DNA of 64,000 bases from Accumulibacter sp. (GCA_024235695.1 JACKLX010000001.1:124001-188000); one strand, 5' to 3'; numbered from the stretch's first letter, positions 1-9,797 are shown. The notes: generated by a model from the letters alone, not told the origin. Numbers and translations are program-made.

Positions 1-494
1 CCCTTGAGCTGATCAAGAACAAGAGCGGTGGGGATGGCACCAAAGTCATCAACCTGATCAAGAGCATCGAGAAACTGGCCGAGGAAGGCAGCGATGACCC
101 GTACCTCATCGCCATGGCGGAGCGGGCCAGGGCGGTGCAGGAGAGTTTCGAGCAACGCCAGACCAGCACCGCCGAGGCGCTGGAGGCATTGCTCAAGGAA
201 GTCGCAACGAACGAGGTCCGCAAAAAGGAGCAGGCCGAGAAATCATTCGATGGGCTGACCTACTTCGTCTATCGCAGCCTGCTCGACGCGAAGATCGAGA
301 ACGCGGAAGCTGTGAGCCGGAAGATCCGCCAGGCATTCGCCGATTTTCCGAACTGGAAGCGCAGCGAAAACGCCCTCCGCGAACTCCGAAAGAAAGTGAC
401 CTTCGCGATCTTCGCCGAAACGGACGACCTGGATCGCGTGACAGCGATGGTGAACGAGCTGTTCACCTTGCTGGACAAGGCAGATCGGATTTGA
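1..494 (+). CDS. hsdR: Type I restriction enzyme R subunit, C-terminal fragment (5' cut by window edge)
   Basis: The reading frame is open from base 3 and ends with TGA at 492-494, so only the last ~163 residues are present. They are charged and helical (about residues 40-160), like the C-terminal helical region of HsdR that contacts the methyltransferase core; no helicase or nuclease motif lies in the visible part. HsdR is the ATP-dependent translocase/nuclease of a type I restriction-modification complex. A YgjP-type metallopeptidase starts 4 bp downstream, a neighbour often found after hsdR, which supports the call. The family assignment rests on C-terminal resemblance and context. Confidence 0.72.
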   Translation, partial: LELIKNKSGGDGTKVINLIKSIEKLAEEGSDDPYLIAMAERARAVQESFEQRQTSTAEALEALLKEVATNEVRKKEQAEKSFDGLTYFVYRSLLDAKIENAEAVSRKIRQAFADFPNWKRSENALRELRKKVTFAIFAETDDLDRVTAMVNELFTLLDKADRI

Positions 495-498
495 AGCG

Positions 499-834
499 AT
501 GACCGCGACCGATCAAAAACACCAGTTCAAGCAACGCGTCCGTCATTGGGCCGAGAAGTTGAACGCGCAAGTTGTCTGGTTGGGCGTGCGCCCGATGCGC
601 AACAAATGGGCCTCATGCACTACCAGCGGCCATCTGAACTTTAATGACGAACTGCTCGGCCTGAAACCCGAGCTATGGGATTACGTCATCGTCCACGAGC
701 TTCTCCACTTCTTTGTTCCGAACCATGGAAGACTGTGGAAAAGCCTGATGCGCGCCCACCTGGGTGAGTATGAGTCATCTGAAAGCGAGCTAAAGAGAGT
801 AGCGCACAACACTTCGCTACAGCGGGCGCGCTGA
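499..834 (+). CDS. YgjP-like (DUF45/M48-type) zinc metallopeptidase
   Basis: A 111-residue protein with the zinc-binding signature HELLHFFVPNHGRLW at about residues 66-80, which fits HExxH plus a third ligand (HELxHxxxxxHgxxFW) of the YgjP/WLM group. The N-terminal part keeps the family block around 'RNKWASCT'. It is shorter than YgjP (about 170 residues) because the N-terminal beta region is missing. It starts 4 bp after the hsdR stop and is probably co-transcribed with it. Such peptidases often sit at the end of type I restriction operons; their substrate is unknown. Confidence 0.8.
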   Translation: MTATDQKHQFKQRVRHWAEKLNAQVVWLGVRPMRNKWASCTTSGHLNFNDELLGLKPELWDYVIVHELLHFFVPNHGRLWKSLMRAHLGEYESSESELKRVAHNTSLQRAR

Positions 835-1244
835 CGCGTACTGCTGAGCTTGTCGTTGAATGATCGCTTCGGAGCGAACCCACGGACGACTATGGGCCAG
901 GAACTGATTAAATCAGCCTGACGTTTCGTTGGCTGTTTTGCCCGAGCAGGTCTCATTCAGTTCCCACTCTGTACGACTGCTCCACACAGAAACCTGCCGG
1001 TGGCGCACCGAGACGATGAATGACTCTTGTGGGTCGTGAAGAGCCTGTCGGATTCCACTTGTCATCAGACGCCAGGCGCTCAAATGCTGCCCGTGACTGC
1101 CTCTGCGAACCGGTGATTTGGATCGTCGCCGCACTCAGGTAGCCGTCGATTATCGTCAGTGCGCTTTCCTCACATCGTCGGCGACGCCCGCGAGACAGCT
1201 CGTCCCCGAGTCGCTTGCTGCCGCGCTCGCGCCTTCACCAGCGC
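835..1244. other. Gap with no convincing gene
   Basis: About 410 bp between the metallopeptidase and the Lrp-type regulator. Short open frames exist on both strands (for example 913-1134 minus, 73 codons), but none has a clear ribosome binding site or a recognisable motif. Base composition is lower in G+C than the flanking housekeeping DNA, in line with the edge of a restriction-modification island. Confidence 0.4.
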
Positions 1245-1721
1245 TCAGGTCGATTGGCCTGGTAGCGGCAGCGCCGTCCGATCGACCACCCGCCGCAGGA
1301 CGAAGCTCGAATGCACGCCGGTCACGCCCGCTATGCGGGTGATGCGGTCGAGCAGCAGTTCCTGGTAGGCGTCCATGTCCCTGACCACCACCTTGAGCTG
1401 GTAGTCGGCGTCCTGGCCGGTGATCAGCAGGCATTCGAGCAGCTCGGGGATTTCGGCGATGGCGGCGTCGAAGCTGGTGAAACGCTCGGGCGTGTGCCGG
1501 TCCATCGAGATATGGATCAGCGCCATCAGCGACAGGCCGAGCTTCTTGGCGTCGAGCAGCGCGCGGTAGCCGGTGATCAGCCCGGCTTCTTCGAGCGCGC
1601 GTACGCGGCGCAGGCAGGGCGAAGGCGAGAGGCCGATGCGGTCGGCGAGGTCCTGGTTGCTGATCCGGCCGTCCTGCTGCAGGACGTGCAGGATCTGCGA
1701 GTCGTAGCGATCAAGCTGCAT
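1245..1721 (-). CDS. Lrp/AsnC family transcriptional regulator
   Basis: A 158-residue protein with the Lrp architecture: an N-terminal winged helix-turn-helix (about residues 5-55, '[18 protein letters not shown]' then '[10 protein letters not shown]') and a C-terminal RAM ligand-binding domain (about 65-145, containing '[16 protein letters not shown]'). Lrp-type proteins sense amino acids and often act on the adjacent divergent gene. Here the divergent gene is leuA, starting 174 bp away, and the shared spacer holds a perfect 7-bp-arm palindrome. Control of leucine synthesis is a reasonable inference. Confidence 0.9.
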   Translation of the reverse strand: MQLDRYDSQILHVLQQDGRISNQDLADRIGLSPSPCLRRVRALEEAGLITGYRALLDAKKLGLSLMALIHISMDRHTPERFTSFDAAIAEIPELLECLLITGQDADYQLKVVVRDMDAYQELLLDRITRIAGVTGVHSSFVLRRVVDRTALPLPGQST

Positions 1722-1759
1722 GAAATTCCTCCCGTCTCACTGTTGCGCCATATTACTGC

Positions 1760-1792
1760 GATTTGCACGGGATTTGCAGCAATATTATTGCT
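1760..1792. promoter_or_regulatory. Candidate operator between lrp-like gene and leuA
   Basis: Bases 1778-1792 form a perfect inverted repeat AGCAATA-T-TATTGCT. Immediately upstream are two direct copies of GATTTGCA (1760-1767 and 1771-1778), spaced 11 bp, about one helical turn. The AT-rich palindrome stands out in GC-rich DNA and lies in the only divergent spacer of this regulator. Assignment as the Lrp-type binding site is inference from position and symmetry. Confidence 0.5.
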
Positions 1793-1895
1793 CCCATGGC
1801 GATTCATGGAGCACAAAACGCAAGCACCTGCCGGCCAGCTTCCCGTACCATGTAAGCCATGGAATTCATCGAACGAACACCGAGGAGCCGCCATC

Positions 1896-3623
1896 ATGTT
1901 GCCAAACCCTGCCACCAAGTACCGCTCTTTTCCGCCCGTCGAGCTCGCCGACCGCCAGTGGCCGAGCCGGACGATCAGCACGCCGCCGACCTGGATGAGC
2001 ACCGACCTGCGTGACGGCAACCAGTCGCTCTTCGAGCCGATGAACGTTGACCGCAAGATGCGCATGTTCCGCATGCTCTGCGATATCGGCTTCAAGGAGA
2101 TCGAGGTCGCATTCCCGTCGGCGTCGCAAACCGACTTCGACTTCGTTCGCGGCCTCATCGAAGGCAATCACATTCCCGACGACGTCAGCATCGAGGTGCT
2201 GACGCAGGCGCGCGAGCACCTCATCCGGCGGACGATGGCATCGCTCAAAGGCGCCCGGCGGGCGATCGTGCACGTCTACAACGCCACTTCCAAGCCGTTC
2301 CGCGACACCGTTTTCGGCATGAGCCGCAGCGAGGTGGTCGCCATGGCGGTGTCGGCGGTCCAGTTGATCAAGCAGCTCGCCGCGGCGGCGCCGGAAACCG
2401 AGTGGACGCTCGAATACAGCCCGGAGACGTTCACCGCCACCGAGCTCGATTTCGCGCTCGAAGTCTGCGACGCGGTCACCGCCGCCTGGGGTGCGACGCC
2501 GGACGACAAGGTGATCCTCAACCTGCCGACGACCGTCGAGGTCGCGACACCGAACATCTACGCCGACCAGATCGAGTGGATGCACCGCCACCTCGCCCGG
2601 CGCGACAGCGTGATCATCAGCCTGCATCCGCACAACGACCGGGGAACCGCCGTCGCCGCCGCCGAACTGGCCCTGATGGCCGGCGCCGAGCGCGTCGAGG
2701 GCTGCCTGTTCGGCAACGGCGAGCGCACCGGTAACGTCGACATCGTCACCCTGGCGCTCAACCTGTACACCCAGGGCGTCGCGCCCGGCCTGGACTTCTC
2801 GGACATCAACGCCGTCGCACGCACCTTCGAGCAGTGCAGCCAGTTGCCGATCCATCCGCGCCATCCCTACGTCGGCGATCTGGTGTTTACCGCTTTTTCG
2901 GGCTCACATCAGGACGCGATCAAGAAGGGCTTCGCCGTCGGCCAGCCGGACACCTTCTGGAGCGTGCCGTACCTGCCGATCGACCCGGCCGACGTCGGTC
3001 GCAGCTACGACTCGGTGATCCGTGTCAACAGCCAGTCCGGCAAGGGCGGCATCGCCTACCTGATGGAGAACGAATACGGCGTGGTGATGCCCCGTCGCCT
3101 GCAGGTCGAGTTCTCGAACGTCGTCCAGCAGCACGTTGACCAGCACGGCGGTGAAATGAGCGCCGCCGCCCTCTGGCGGCTGTTCTCGGCGACCTACCTC
3201 GAAACCGCGACGCCGGTTCGCTATCGCGAGCACCATCTTTTCGAGCATGGCGACGGCGCCACCGGCCAGGGAATCCGGCTCGGCGTGGACATCGATGGCG
3301 TCGCGCACCTGCTGACCGGCGTGGGTAACGGCCCGATCGACGCGACGGTCAACGCTTTTCAGAGCGTCGGCATCGACGTCCAGGTGCGCAGCTACGAAGA
3401 GCGCGCGATGAGCCCGAGCGCCGAAGGCGGCAACGCCCGCGCCTGTGCCTTCATCGAAGTCGCCACGGCGACGCCTGCGAGCGGCGAAGGTGGCGTTGTC
3501 CGGGAGTTCTACGGTGCCGGCGTCGACGCCAACATCGTCACCGCGTCGATCCAGGCGGTGATCAACGGCATCAACCGTCTGCAGGCCGGCGTTCAGAGCA
3601 GGCGGCAGAAACAGGCGGCCTAG
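1896..3623 (+). CDS. leuA: 2-isopropylmalate synthase (long form)
   Basis: Condenses acetyl-CoA with 2-oxoisovalerate, the first committed step of leucine synthesis. The 575-residue length fits the long actinobacterial/proteobacterial LeuA. Visible features are the HMGL-like TIM barrel start '[16 protein letters not shown]' (about residues 35-50), the metal-binding 'HPHNDRGTA' and '[10 protein letters not shown]' blocks (about 245-285), and a C-terminal LeuA regulatory domain (about 440-570) that normally binds leucine. The ATG at 1896 follows GAGGAG at 1882-1887; the frame is open further upstream but without a better start. It is divergent from an Lrp-type regulator. Confidence 0.95.
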   Translation: MLPNPATKYRSFPPVELADRQWPSRTISTPPTWMSTDLRDGNQSLFEPMNVDRKMRMFRMLCDIGFKEIEVAFPSASQTDFDFVRGLIEGNHIPDDVSIEVLTQAREHLIRRTMASLKGARRAIVHVYNATSKPFRDTVFGMSRSEVVAMAVSAVQLIKQLAAAAPETEWTLEYSPETFTATELDFALEVCDAVTAAWGATPDDKVILNLPTTVEVATPNIYADQIEWMHRHLARRDSVIISLHPHNDRGTAVAAAELALMAGAERVEGCLFGNGERTGNVDIVTLALNLYTQGVAPGLDFSDINAVARTFEQCSQLPIHPRHPYVGDLVFTAFSGSHQDAIKKGFAVGQPDTFWSVPYLPIDPADVGRSYDSVIRVNSQSGKGGIAYLMENEYGVVMPRRLQVEFSNVVQQHVDQHGGEMSAAALWRLFSATYLETATPVRYREHHLFEHGDGATGQGIRLGVDIDGVAHLLTGVGNGPIDATVNAFQSVGIDVQVRSYEERAMSPSAEGGNARACAFIEVATATPASGEGGVVREFYGAGVDANIVTASIQAVINGINRLQAGVQSRRQKQAA

Positions 3624-4046
3624 TGGGCGGCCGGGCGCCCTCCCGCCGAAACCGGGCGCAAGCCCACCCGTCGGCGGCTGCCCGCCTGTAGTAGCGACCG
3701 ATACAGGGCACCTCCGCTACACCGCCGCGCTCTGACGGCGGCGCATGCGTGACTGGCCCGACAGACCACCACCAGACGCGGTCAATCGTCAGTCAGGCCG
3801 TGCACGGCGTCGACCGCTACGGCGAGAGCAGCACCCGACGGCGATTGACGAAGCCGGCGGCGGCAGGGATACTCCGCCTGCTGCCACCGACCCCGCCTGG
3901 CCGCGAATGTGCGCCAATTCACGGTGTTCCGCGCCGACCTCGCTTATCGTGTTCTCCGCCAGCGAAAGCGGCCGTCCTGCCGCCGCTCGCCGAACACCGG
4001 CACGGCCAGAAGGCGGCGACCAATCCATTGAGGAGCTCCGTTGATC
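3624..4046. other. Intergenic region leuA to ppx
   Basis: About 420 bp without a supported gene. A long open frame crosses it but has no start signal and simply runs into the out-of-frame ppx sequence. Just after the leuA stop there are two copies of CCGGGCGC and several GC-rich self-complementary stretches that could end leuA transcription; no T-run follows. Confidence 0.4.
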
Positions 4047-5609
4047 ATGGTGAGAAATCCCGACCCGTCGTCCGATTTCGTGGCGGCGATCGACCTCGGT
4101 TCGAACAGCTTTCACATGATCGTCGCCCGCCTGGCGAACGGTCAGGTACAGGTCCTCGACCGCCTGCGCGAGATGGTCCAGCTTGCTGCCGGTCTCGACG
4201 ACCGCAACCGGCTGTCGGAAGAATCGCAGAAGCGGGCGCTCGAGTGCCTGGCGCGCTTCGGCCAGCGACTGCGGCAGATACCCGCCGAGCAGCTGCGCAT
4301 CGTCGGCACCAATACCCTGCGTCAGGCGCGCAACAGCGCCGATTTCGTGGCCCGCGCCGAACAGGTCCTGGGACACAAGGTCGAGATCGTTCGCGGCCAG
4401 GAAGAGGCGCGGCTGATCTATCTGGGCGTCGCCCACAGCGTCGGCGACGTCGCCGGGCAGCGGCTGGTGGTCGACATCGGCGGTGGCAGCACCGAGCTGA
4501 TCATCGGCGAGAAATTCGATCCGCTGCATCTGGCAAGCCTGCGAATGGGTTGCGTCAGCATGAGCCGCGCCTGTTTCGGCGATGGCCGGGTGACGCCGGC
4601 TCGCCTGCGCGAGGCCGAGTTGCTGGTGCAGCTCAATCTCGCACCGGTGCGCGAGGAATACCTCGCCCGTGGTTGGCAGGTCGTCACCGGCGCTTCCGGG
4701 TCGATCAAGGCGATCCAGGACGTGCTGGTCAGCGAGGGCTGGTGTCGCGAGGGCATCAGCCTCGAGGCGCTGCGGCGGCTGCGCGCGGCCCTGCTCGAGG
4801 TGCGCGACACGGCGGCGATTGCCAGCCGCTGGCAACTCGAACCGGCGCGGGCGCGGGTCTTCGTCGGCGGCTTCGTGGTCCTGCACGGCCTGTGCGAAGC
4901 GCTCGCCATCGAGCAGCTGCAGGTCTCGGAAGGCGCGCTGCGCGAGGGTCTGATCTACGACCTGCTGGGCCGCATTCGTCACGAAGACGTGCGCGACCGG
5001 ACGATCGCCGACGTCATCAAGCGCTTCAGCCTCGACGAAGCGCAGGCCGACCGGGTCAGTGCGACGGCGCTGGCGCTGCTCCGGCAGGTGCGCGCGAAAT
5101 GGCGACTGACCGGCAGCGAGGCGCCCGACGTCCTCGGACGGGCGGCCCGCCTGCACGAGGTCGGCCTGCTGCTGACCCACGACCAGTACCACAAGCACGG
5201 CGCCTACGTCATCGAACACGCCGACCTGCCGGGCTACTCGCGCGACGACCAGCGCTTGCTGTCGTCACTGGTCAGGCGCCACCGTCGCGCCCTTCCGGCG
5301 ACCGCCTTTGCCCACCTGCCGAAGGAGTGGTCGCGCCTGGCGCCACGAATCTGCGTTCTCCTGCGCCTGGCGGTGGTACTGCATCGCGGCCGCAGCAGCC
5401 TGCCATTGCCGACGATCGCCCTGCGGGTCGACCGCCAGCGCGTCGAACTGCGCTTTCCGAAAAACTGGCTCGAGCAGCATCCGCTGACTCGCGCCGACCT
5501 GGAAATCGAGGCCCGGCGCTTGCGCAAGGCCGGTTTCAAGCTGCGCCTGACCAGCGGCGAAGACAGCGAAGGCGTCGCCGAGCCGATCACCGCGGCAGCG
5601 GCGTCGTGA
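4047..5609 (+). CDS. ppx: Exopolyphosphatase / pppGpp phosphohydrolase (Ppx/GppA)
   Basis: A protein of about 520 residues of the ASKHA-fold Ppx/GppA family, which removes terminal phosphate from polyphosphate or pppGpp. The N-terminal phosphate-binding motif 'AIDLGSNSFHMIVAR' (about residues 13-27) and second motif 'DIGGGSTELIIG' (about 140-151) are intact. A C-terminal HD-like region follows (about 320-480, with 'HEVG', 'HKHGAYVIEHADLPGYS' and a later HRR). AGGAG at 4031-4035 could serve the ATG at 4047 (11 bp) or a TTG at 4041 (5 bp); I chose ATG. Ppx versus GppA specificity cannot be told from sequence alone. Confidence 0.92.
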   Translation: MVRNPDPSSDFVAAIDLGSNSFHMIVARLANGQVQVLDRLREMVQLAAGLDDRNRLSEESQKRALECLARFGQRLRQIPAEQLRIVGTNTLRQARNSADFVARAEQVLGHKVEIVRGQEEARLIYLGVAHSVGDVAGQRLVVDIGGGSTELIIGEKFDPLHLASLRMGCVSMSRACFGDGRVTPARLREAELLVQLNLAPVREEYLARGWQVVTGASGSIKAIQDVLVSEGWCREGISLEALRRLRAALLEVRDTAAIASRWQLEPARARVFVGGFVVLHGLCEALAIEQLQVSEGALREGLIYDLLGRIRHEDVRDRTIADVIKRFSLDEAQADRVSATALALLRQVRAKWRLTGSEAPDVLGRAARLHEVGLLLTHDQYHKHGAYVIEHADLPGYSRDDQRLLSSLVRRHRRALPATAFAHLPKEWSRLAPRICVLLRLAVVLHRGRSSLPLPTIALRVDRQRVELRFPKNWLEQHPLTRADLEIEARRLRKAGFKLRLTSGEDSEGVAEPITAAAAS

Positions 5610-5703
5610 CCGCCAAGGCCACCCGCGGTCGAGCTTCCGCCGGCCGACAGCGCCGCCGGCCAGCGCATTCGCCGACTGACCGCTGCGCGCTGGCGCCAAG
5701 CCC

Positions 5704-6939
5704 TTGATCCGCCTGCTGGCCTCCTTGCTGCTGCTCCTGCTGCTGCCGCTGCTGGCGGTGGCGGTGCTGCTGGTAGCAACGCTGCAGCCCGTGCCACTGG
5801 TCAGCCGTGGCGCGACGATCGCACCGGCGTCGGTCGCCGAGGCAAGAAGCCTGTTGGCGAGCAACGATCCACGCCGACTCCGGCGCGGCGACGAACGTAC
5901 GGCGCAGATCCCGGTGGCGCTGCTCGACGAAGCGCTCAACCACCTCGCCAGCCGCAGCCTCGGCGCGCGCGGCGCTTTCGCGCTGGTCGGCGAGACCGCC
6001 GAGATCCGCTTCAGCGTCGCCGCTCCGGGCGTACCCGGGCCACGCTACCTGAACCTGCGCGTCTCGATCAAGACGGTGGACGGTCAGCCGCGGATCGCTT
6101 CGGCATCGCTCGGCTCGCTGCCGATCCCGCCGCTGCTGGCCGACTGGCTGGTCACCTCGGCCATCGACCACGCCAATCTTGGCGCCGACTGGCTGCTGGC
6201 GCGGCAAACCTTCCGCCGGCTGTCGTTCGCGCCGGCGAGCGGCACGGTCGCCGTCAGCTACGTCTGGCAACCGGGACTTCTCGACCGCGCCCGCTCGATG
6301 GCGTTCACGCCGAGCGAGGTCAGCCAGATCGAAGCCGCCCAACGCGCCCTGGCGAGCCTGCTCGAACGCTACCCGGCGCGCGCCCGCGTGCCCCTCGGCG
6401 AGGTGCTGTCACCGCTGCTGGCCGCGGCCGGAACGGCGCAGCAGGGTCGCGCGGCACTGCTGGTGCTGGCGATCTACCTCTCGGAAAAAAGCCTGAGCAC
6501 GCTCTTGCCGGCGGCGCAGAACTGGCCGCGCGCCCGCCGGGTCGACCTGACGCTGCTCGGCCGTTACGACAGCGCGCAGCATTTCACCATCTCGGCAGCG
6601 TTGGCGGCATGGGCCGGCGAACCTGCCGCCAACGCCATCGGCGTCTACAAGGAACTCGACGACTCGCGCGGTGGCAGCGGCTTCTCGTTCGCCGATCTCG
6701 CAGCCGACCGCGCCGGCACACGTTTCGGCGAACTGATCGCCGCCAACTCGCAGCGCCTGCGCCAGGCGCTGCGCTCGCCGCTGGCCGACGTCGATCTGGC
6801 GCCGTCGCTCGCGGGTCTGCCCGAACATCTTTCGGAAGCCGAGTTCCGGCGTCGCTACGGCAGCAGCGACAGCGCTGCCTACCAGCAGGTGAACAACGAA
6901 GTCGAGCGTCGCGTCGCCGCGCTGCCGCTCTATCGCTGA
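5704..6939 (+). CDS. Conserved hypothetical protein with N-terminal membrane anchor
   Basis: About 411 residues from a TTG start. A strongly hydrophobic segment fills residues 3-28 (leucine-rich), which would act as a signal anchor; the rest is soluble, so a periplasmic location is likely. A well-formed block with 'GRYDSAQHFTISAALAAW' and 'DDSRGGSGFSFADLAADRAG' (about 280-345) looks like a conserved core found in other proteobacterial hypotheticals. No catalytic motif is recognised. It lies 94 bp after ppx on the same strand, and its 3' end overlaps the convergent MFS gene by 10 bp. Function unknown. Confidence 0.75.
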   Translation: MIRLLASLLLLLLLPLLAVAVLLVATLQPVPLVSRGATIAPASVAEARSLLASNDPRRLRRGDERTAQIPVALLDEALNHLASRSLGARGAFALVGETAEIRFSVAAPGVPGPRYLNLRVSIKTVDGQPRIASASLGSLPIPPLLADWLVTSAIDHANLGADWLLARQTFRRLSFAPASGTVAVSYVWQPGLLDRARSMAFTPSEVSQIEAAQRALASLLERYPARARVPLGEVLSPLLAAAGTAQQGRAALLVLAIYLSEKSLSTLLPAAQNWPRARRVDLTLLGRYDSAQHFTISAALAAWAGEPAANAIGVYKELDDSRGGSGFSFADLAADRAGTRFGELIAANSQRLRQALRSPLADVDLAPSLAGLPEHLSEAEFRRRYGSSDSAAYQQVNNEVERRVAALPLYR

Positions 6940-8162
6940 TCGCCGGCCGTCGTCGCCGGCTGGCGTCGCCGCCGGCAGCCGGCGATCAGGAACCAGGCGT
7001 AGGCGAGCGTCTGTAGCGCGAGCAGGGTCAGGAAGGTATGGCGATGCGCCAGCGCGGCGCTTTGTCCCGACGCTTGCAGCAGATCGATCAGCAGACCGAG
7101 TCCCCACTGCGCGACGAACGCGCCAACGAAGACCATCAGGTTGAAAGCCGTCGTGGCACGCCCAGACAGGGCCACCGGAAAGCCCGCCGCGGTCTGCGAG
7201 AAGGCCAACGGAGCGCAGCTCGAGAAGGTCCCGTAGGCGATCCACAGCAGCTGCGTCTGCGGCACGGCCTCGCTGGCGATCAGTGCCAGCATCAGCAGGG
7301 ACAGGCCAAGACCGCCGGCAAGCAGGGTCACCGGCGTGATGCCGCGGCGCGCGAGACGGGTCGCCAGCAGGCCAAGCAGGATGTACGTCAACAGCATGGC
7401 GACGCTCATGCCGGCGAGGTGTTCGGCGGCACTCTCGCGCGTGTAGCCATTGACCTGCATCAGCCACGACACCGACCACAGGCTCTGGACGGCCAGAAAG
7501 CCGCCGGTAATGGTCAGGCCGAGCGGCGCAAAACGCCAGAAATGGGCACTGCCGAAGACCTCGCTGACACCGGCCCATTGCACCGCCAGCGGCTCGGGTT
7601 CACGCCGGCCGTCGCGCTCGGGAACGCTCAGGAACAGCCAGATGGAAACCGCCAGGGTGATGCCGGCCAGCGCCAAGAAGATCTCGCGCCAGCCGGTTTG
7701 CTGCAGGGCAGCTTCCAGCGGCGCCGTCGCGGCGAGCGCACCGAGCCCCCCCGAAGTCATGATCCAGCCGGTCAGCGACGCCTGCCGTTCGAGCGGAAAC
7801 CACAGCGCGAAAGCCTTGAGGGCAGCCATCAGACAGGCCGAGACGCCGAGCCCGATCATGCCGCGGGCAACCGCCAGTTCGCCGATGCTGTCGGCCATGG
7901 CGAAGCTCGCCGCGCCGCTCGCGGCGACGAGCAGCAGGGCGGACTCGACCCGCCGGGCCCCGAAACGGTCGAGCAGCATGCCGAGCGGCAGCTGGGCCGC
8001 CGCGAAGGCAAGAAAGTAGGCGCCGGTCAGCAGCCCGAGGCTACCGGCGCCGAGCGCCAGTTCGCGGGTCAGCACCGGCCCGATGACGGCGTTCGCCGTC
8101 CGGTAGAGGTAGGAGAGGAAGTAGCCGCCGGCGAAAGGCAGGAACAGTCTCAGCCAGAGCAT
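6930..8162 (-). CDS. MFS transporter
   Basis: A 410-residue integral membrane protein with about 12 hydrophobic segments in two halves. The loop after the second helix, 'GMLLDRFGARR', is the MFS motif A, and another basic loop ('RLARRGITP') follows the mid-protein helices. It resembles drug- or nitrate/organic-acid-type MFS permeases; the substrate cannot be inferred. The start at 8162 leads directly into the first helix. Its stop codon overlaps the end of the convergent hypothetical gene. The MOSC gene ends 22 bp upstream on the same strand, so the two may be co-transcribed. Confidence 0.9.
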   Translation of the reverse strand: MLWLRLFLPFAGGYFLSYLYRTANAVIGPVLTRELALGAGSLGLLTGAYFLAFAAAQLPLGMLLDRFGARRVESALLLVAASGAASFAMADSIGELAVARGMIGLGVSACLMAALKAFALWFPLERQASLTGWIMTSGGLGALAATAPLEAALQQTGWREIFLALAGITLAVSIWLFLSVPERDGRREPEPLAVQWAGVSEVFGSAHFWRFAPLGLTITGGFLAVQSLWSVSWLMQVNGYTRESAAEHLAGMSVAMLLTYILLGLLATRLARRGITPVTLLAGGLGLSLLMLALIASEAVPQTQLLWIAYGTFSSCAPLAFSQTAAGFPVALSGRATTAFNLMVFVGAFVAQWGLGLLIDLLQASGQSAALAHRHTFLTLLALQTLAYAWFLIAGCRRRRQPATTAGDQR

Positions 8163-8184
8163 GGCTGGCGCAACATCGCCCGGC

Positions 8185-8883
8185 TCAGTCCTGGCGGGGG
8201 TGGAACGAAGGCCGATCGGGGAGCGCTGCGCCGACGTTGGCGCGCAGCCAGTGCAGGCGATCGTGCAGCTTCTTCTGCCAGCCGGCGGTCAGGCCAGGCG
8301 CCGCGCACAGGCGCGCCAGCGTCTCCTGGTCAGGCCGGTGCTGCCGCCAGACCTGCCATAGCTCGGCCAGCGAAACGGCACCCGGCAGGCGATCGAGCAG
8401 TTCCAGCTGGTCGCCGCTGCTGACCGCGGCGGTGCTGACGACGCGGTAGTACCAGCCGGTCAGTCCCAGCTCGGCGACGCTCCTGGCGACACCGTCGGTG
8501 CCATAGCGATGGTCGATTTTCCAGCAGGGGCTGCGCGGCTGGCTGACCTGCAGCCTGGCCCGGCCGAGGCGGAAGACGTCGCCGATGCAGACGCTGCTTT
8601 CGTCGAAACCGCCGGCCGAGACGTTCTCGCCGATGCTGCCGGCAAGCAGCTGCGCGGCGATCGCCGGGAAATGCTCGGCGAGACGGCGATAGTGCTGCTC
8701 GGGATACTGATGGAGCGCCTTGTCGACGCCGCCATGCACGCGGCGATCGGCCTGAACGTCGCCCGCCAGACCCTCGATGCCGAGCTCGACCGGGCCGCTG
8801 ATCGCCTGTTTCCAGATGCCCGTCGACTGACCCTGATCGTCGATTCTCGTCAGCCCGCCGACGAACAGGTGCACGCCGCTCAT
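8185..8883 (-). CDS. MOSC domain protein, YiiM type
   Basis: A 232-residue protein with a MOSC beta-barrel. The signature sequences are 'GDVQADRRVHGGVDKALHQY' (about residues 42-61), 'GSIGENVSAGG' (about 82-92) and the conserved cysteine in 'SQPRSPCWKID' (about 118). YiiM-type proteins bind molybdenum cofactor and are linked to reduction of N-hydroxylated bases. A C-terminal 3-alpha extension follows. ATG overlaps the stop of the upstream ROK kinase (ATGA at 8880-8883), so translation is probably coupled. Confidence 0.88.
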   Translation of the reverse strand: MSGVHLFVGGLTRIDDQGQSTGIWKQAISGPVELGIEGLAGDVQADRRVHGGVDKALHQYPEQHYRRLAEHFPAIAAQLLAGSIGENVSAGGFDESSVCIGDVFRLGRARLQVSQPRSPCWKIDHRYGTDGVARSVAELGLTGWYYRVVSTAAVSSGDQLELLDRLPGAVSLAELWQVWRQHRPDQETLARLCAAPGLTAGWQKKLHDRLHWLRANVGAALPDRPSFHPRQD

Positions 8884-9797
8884 CGCGTTCCTCGCTGGTC
8901 GTTCCACAGCCAGGCAGCGCCGCGGACGCCGGACGAGTCGCCATGCACGTTGCGCAGCAGGCGGGTGTCGATGCGGTCGGAAAAGATGTGCGCCGACCAC
9001 AGACGCGGTACCGTGTCGTACCAGCGTTCGATGTTCGACAGGCCACCACCAAGCACGATCGCCTCCGGATCGAGGATATTGACCACCACGGCGAGGGCCC
9101 TGGCCAGCCGCCTTTCGTAACGCACCAGCGTCTGCTCGCAAGCCTGATCGCCGGCGTCGGCGCGTCCGCAGATCGCCTCGGGCGCGAGTGTCTCACCGTT
9201 ATGCCGCAAGTGATCGCCGCTGAGGCCGGGACCCGACAGCCAGGTTTCGACGCAACCCAGGCGACCGCAGTAACACCTCGCCGGCGGCAGATCTTCCTCG
9301 TCCAGCAGCGGCAGCGGATTATGGCCCCATTCGCCGGCGATGCGGTTGACACCCTGCAGCAGCTGCCGACGGACGACGATGCCACCGCCGACGCCGGTAC
9401 CGAGAATCACCCCGAAGACCACCTGCGCAGCCCTGCCGGCACCGTCGATCGCTTCCGACAGGGCGAAGCAGTCGGCGTCGTTGGCCAGCCGTATCTCGCG
9501 CTGCAACAGCGCCTGCAGATCGTCGCGCAGCGGTTTGCCGTTCAGGCAGGTCGAGTTGGCGTTCTTGATCAGGCCATCGACGGCTGATTCGGCGCCGGGC
9601 GTGCCGACGCCGACGTGGCCGCTTCGAGCGAGCTCCCGTTCGGCCGCCTCGACCAGTTCGCCGACCGCCTGGAGCGTCCCCGGGTAGTCGCCCTGCGGCG
9701 TCGCCCGCCGACGGCGCAGCAGAACCTCGCCCGCGTCGCCAAGCGCCAGCAGTTCGATCTTGCTGCCGCCAAGGTCAATACCGATGCGCATGGCCAT
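8880..9797 (-). CDS. ROK family sugar kinase (fructokinase/NagK-like)
   Basis: A 305-residue ATP-dependent sugar kinase. The phosphate-binding 'GIDLGGSKIE' opens the protein (about residues 5-14), a second glycine block 'GVILGTGVGGGIV' lies at about 130-142, and the ROK zinc site is 'CYCGRLGCVE' (about 175-184) with the upstream histidine in 'EWGHNPLP'. These match NagK/Mak-type ROK kinases that phosphorylate fructose, mannose or N-acetylglucosamine; the substrate is not resolved. It could feed hexose phosphate to the nearby glycogen genes, which is inference. Confidence 0.9.
   Translation of the reverse strand: MAMRIGIDLGGSKIELLALGDAGEVLLRRRRATPQGDYPGTLQAVGELVEAAERELARSGHVGVGTPGAESAVDGLIKNANSTCLNGKPLRDDLQALLQREIRLANDADCFALSEAIDGAGRAAQVVFGVILGTGVGGGIVVRRQLLQGVNRIAGEWGHNPLPLLDEEDLPPARCYCGRLGCVETWLSGPGLSGDHLRHNGETLAPEAICGRADAGDQACEQTLVRYERRLARALAVVVNILDPEAIVLGGGLSNIERWYDTVPRLWSAHIFSDRIDTRLLRNVHGDSSGVRGAAWLWNDQRGTR

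Noticed and set aside
913..1134. A 73-codon minus-strand frame after the restriction genes
   Set aside because: No ribosome binding site, no recognisable domain, and composition not distinct from its surroundings; left as part of the gap.
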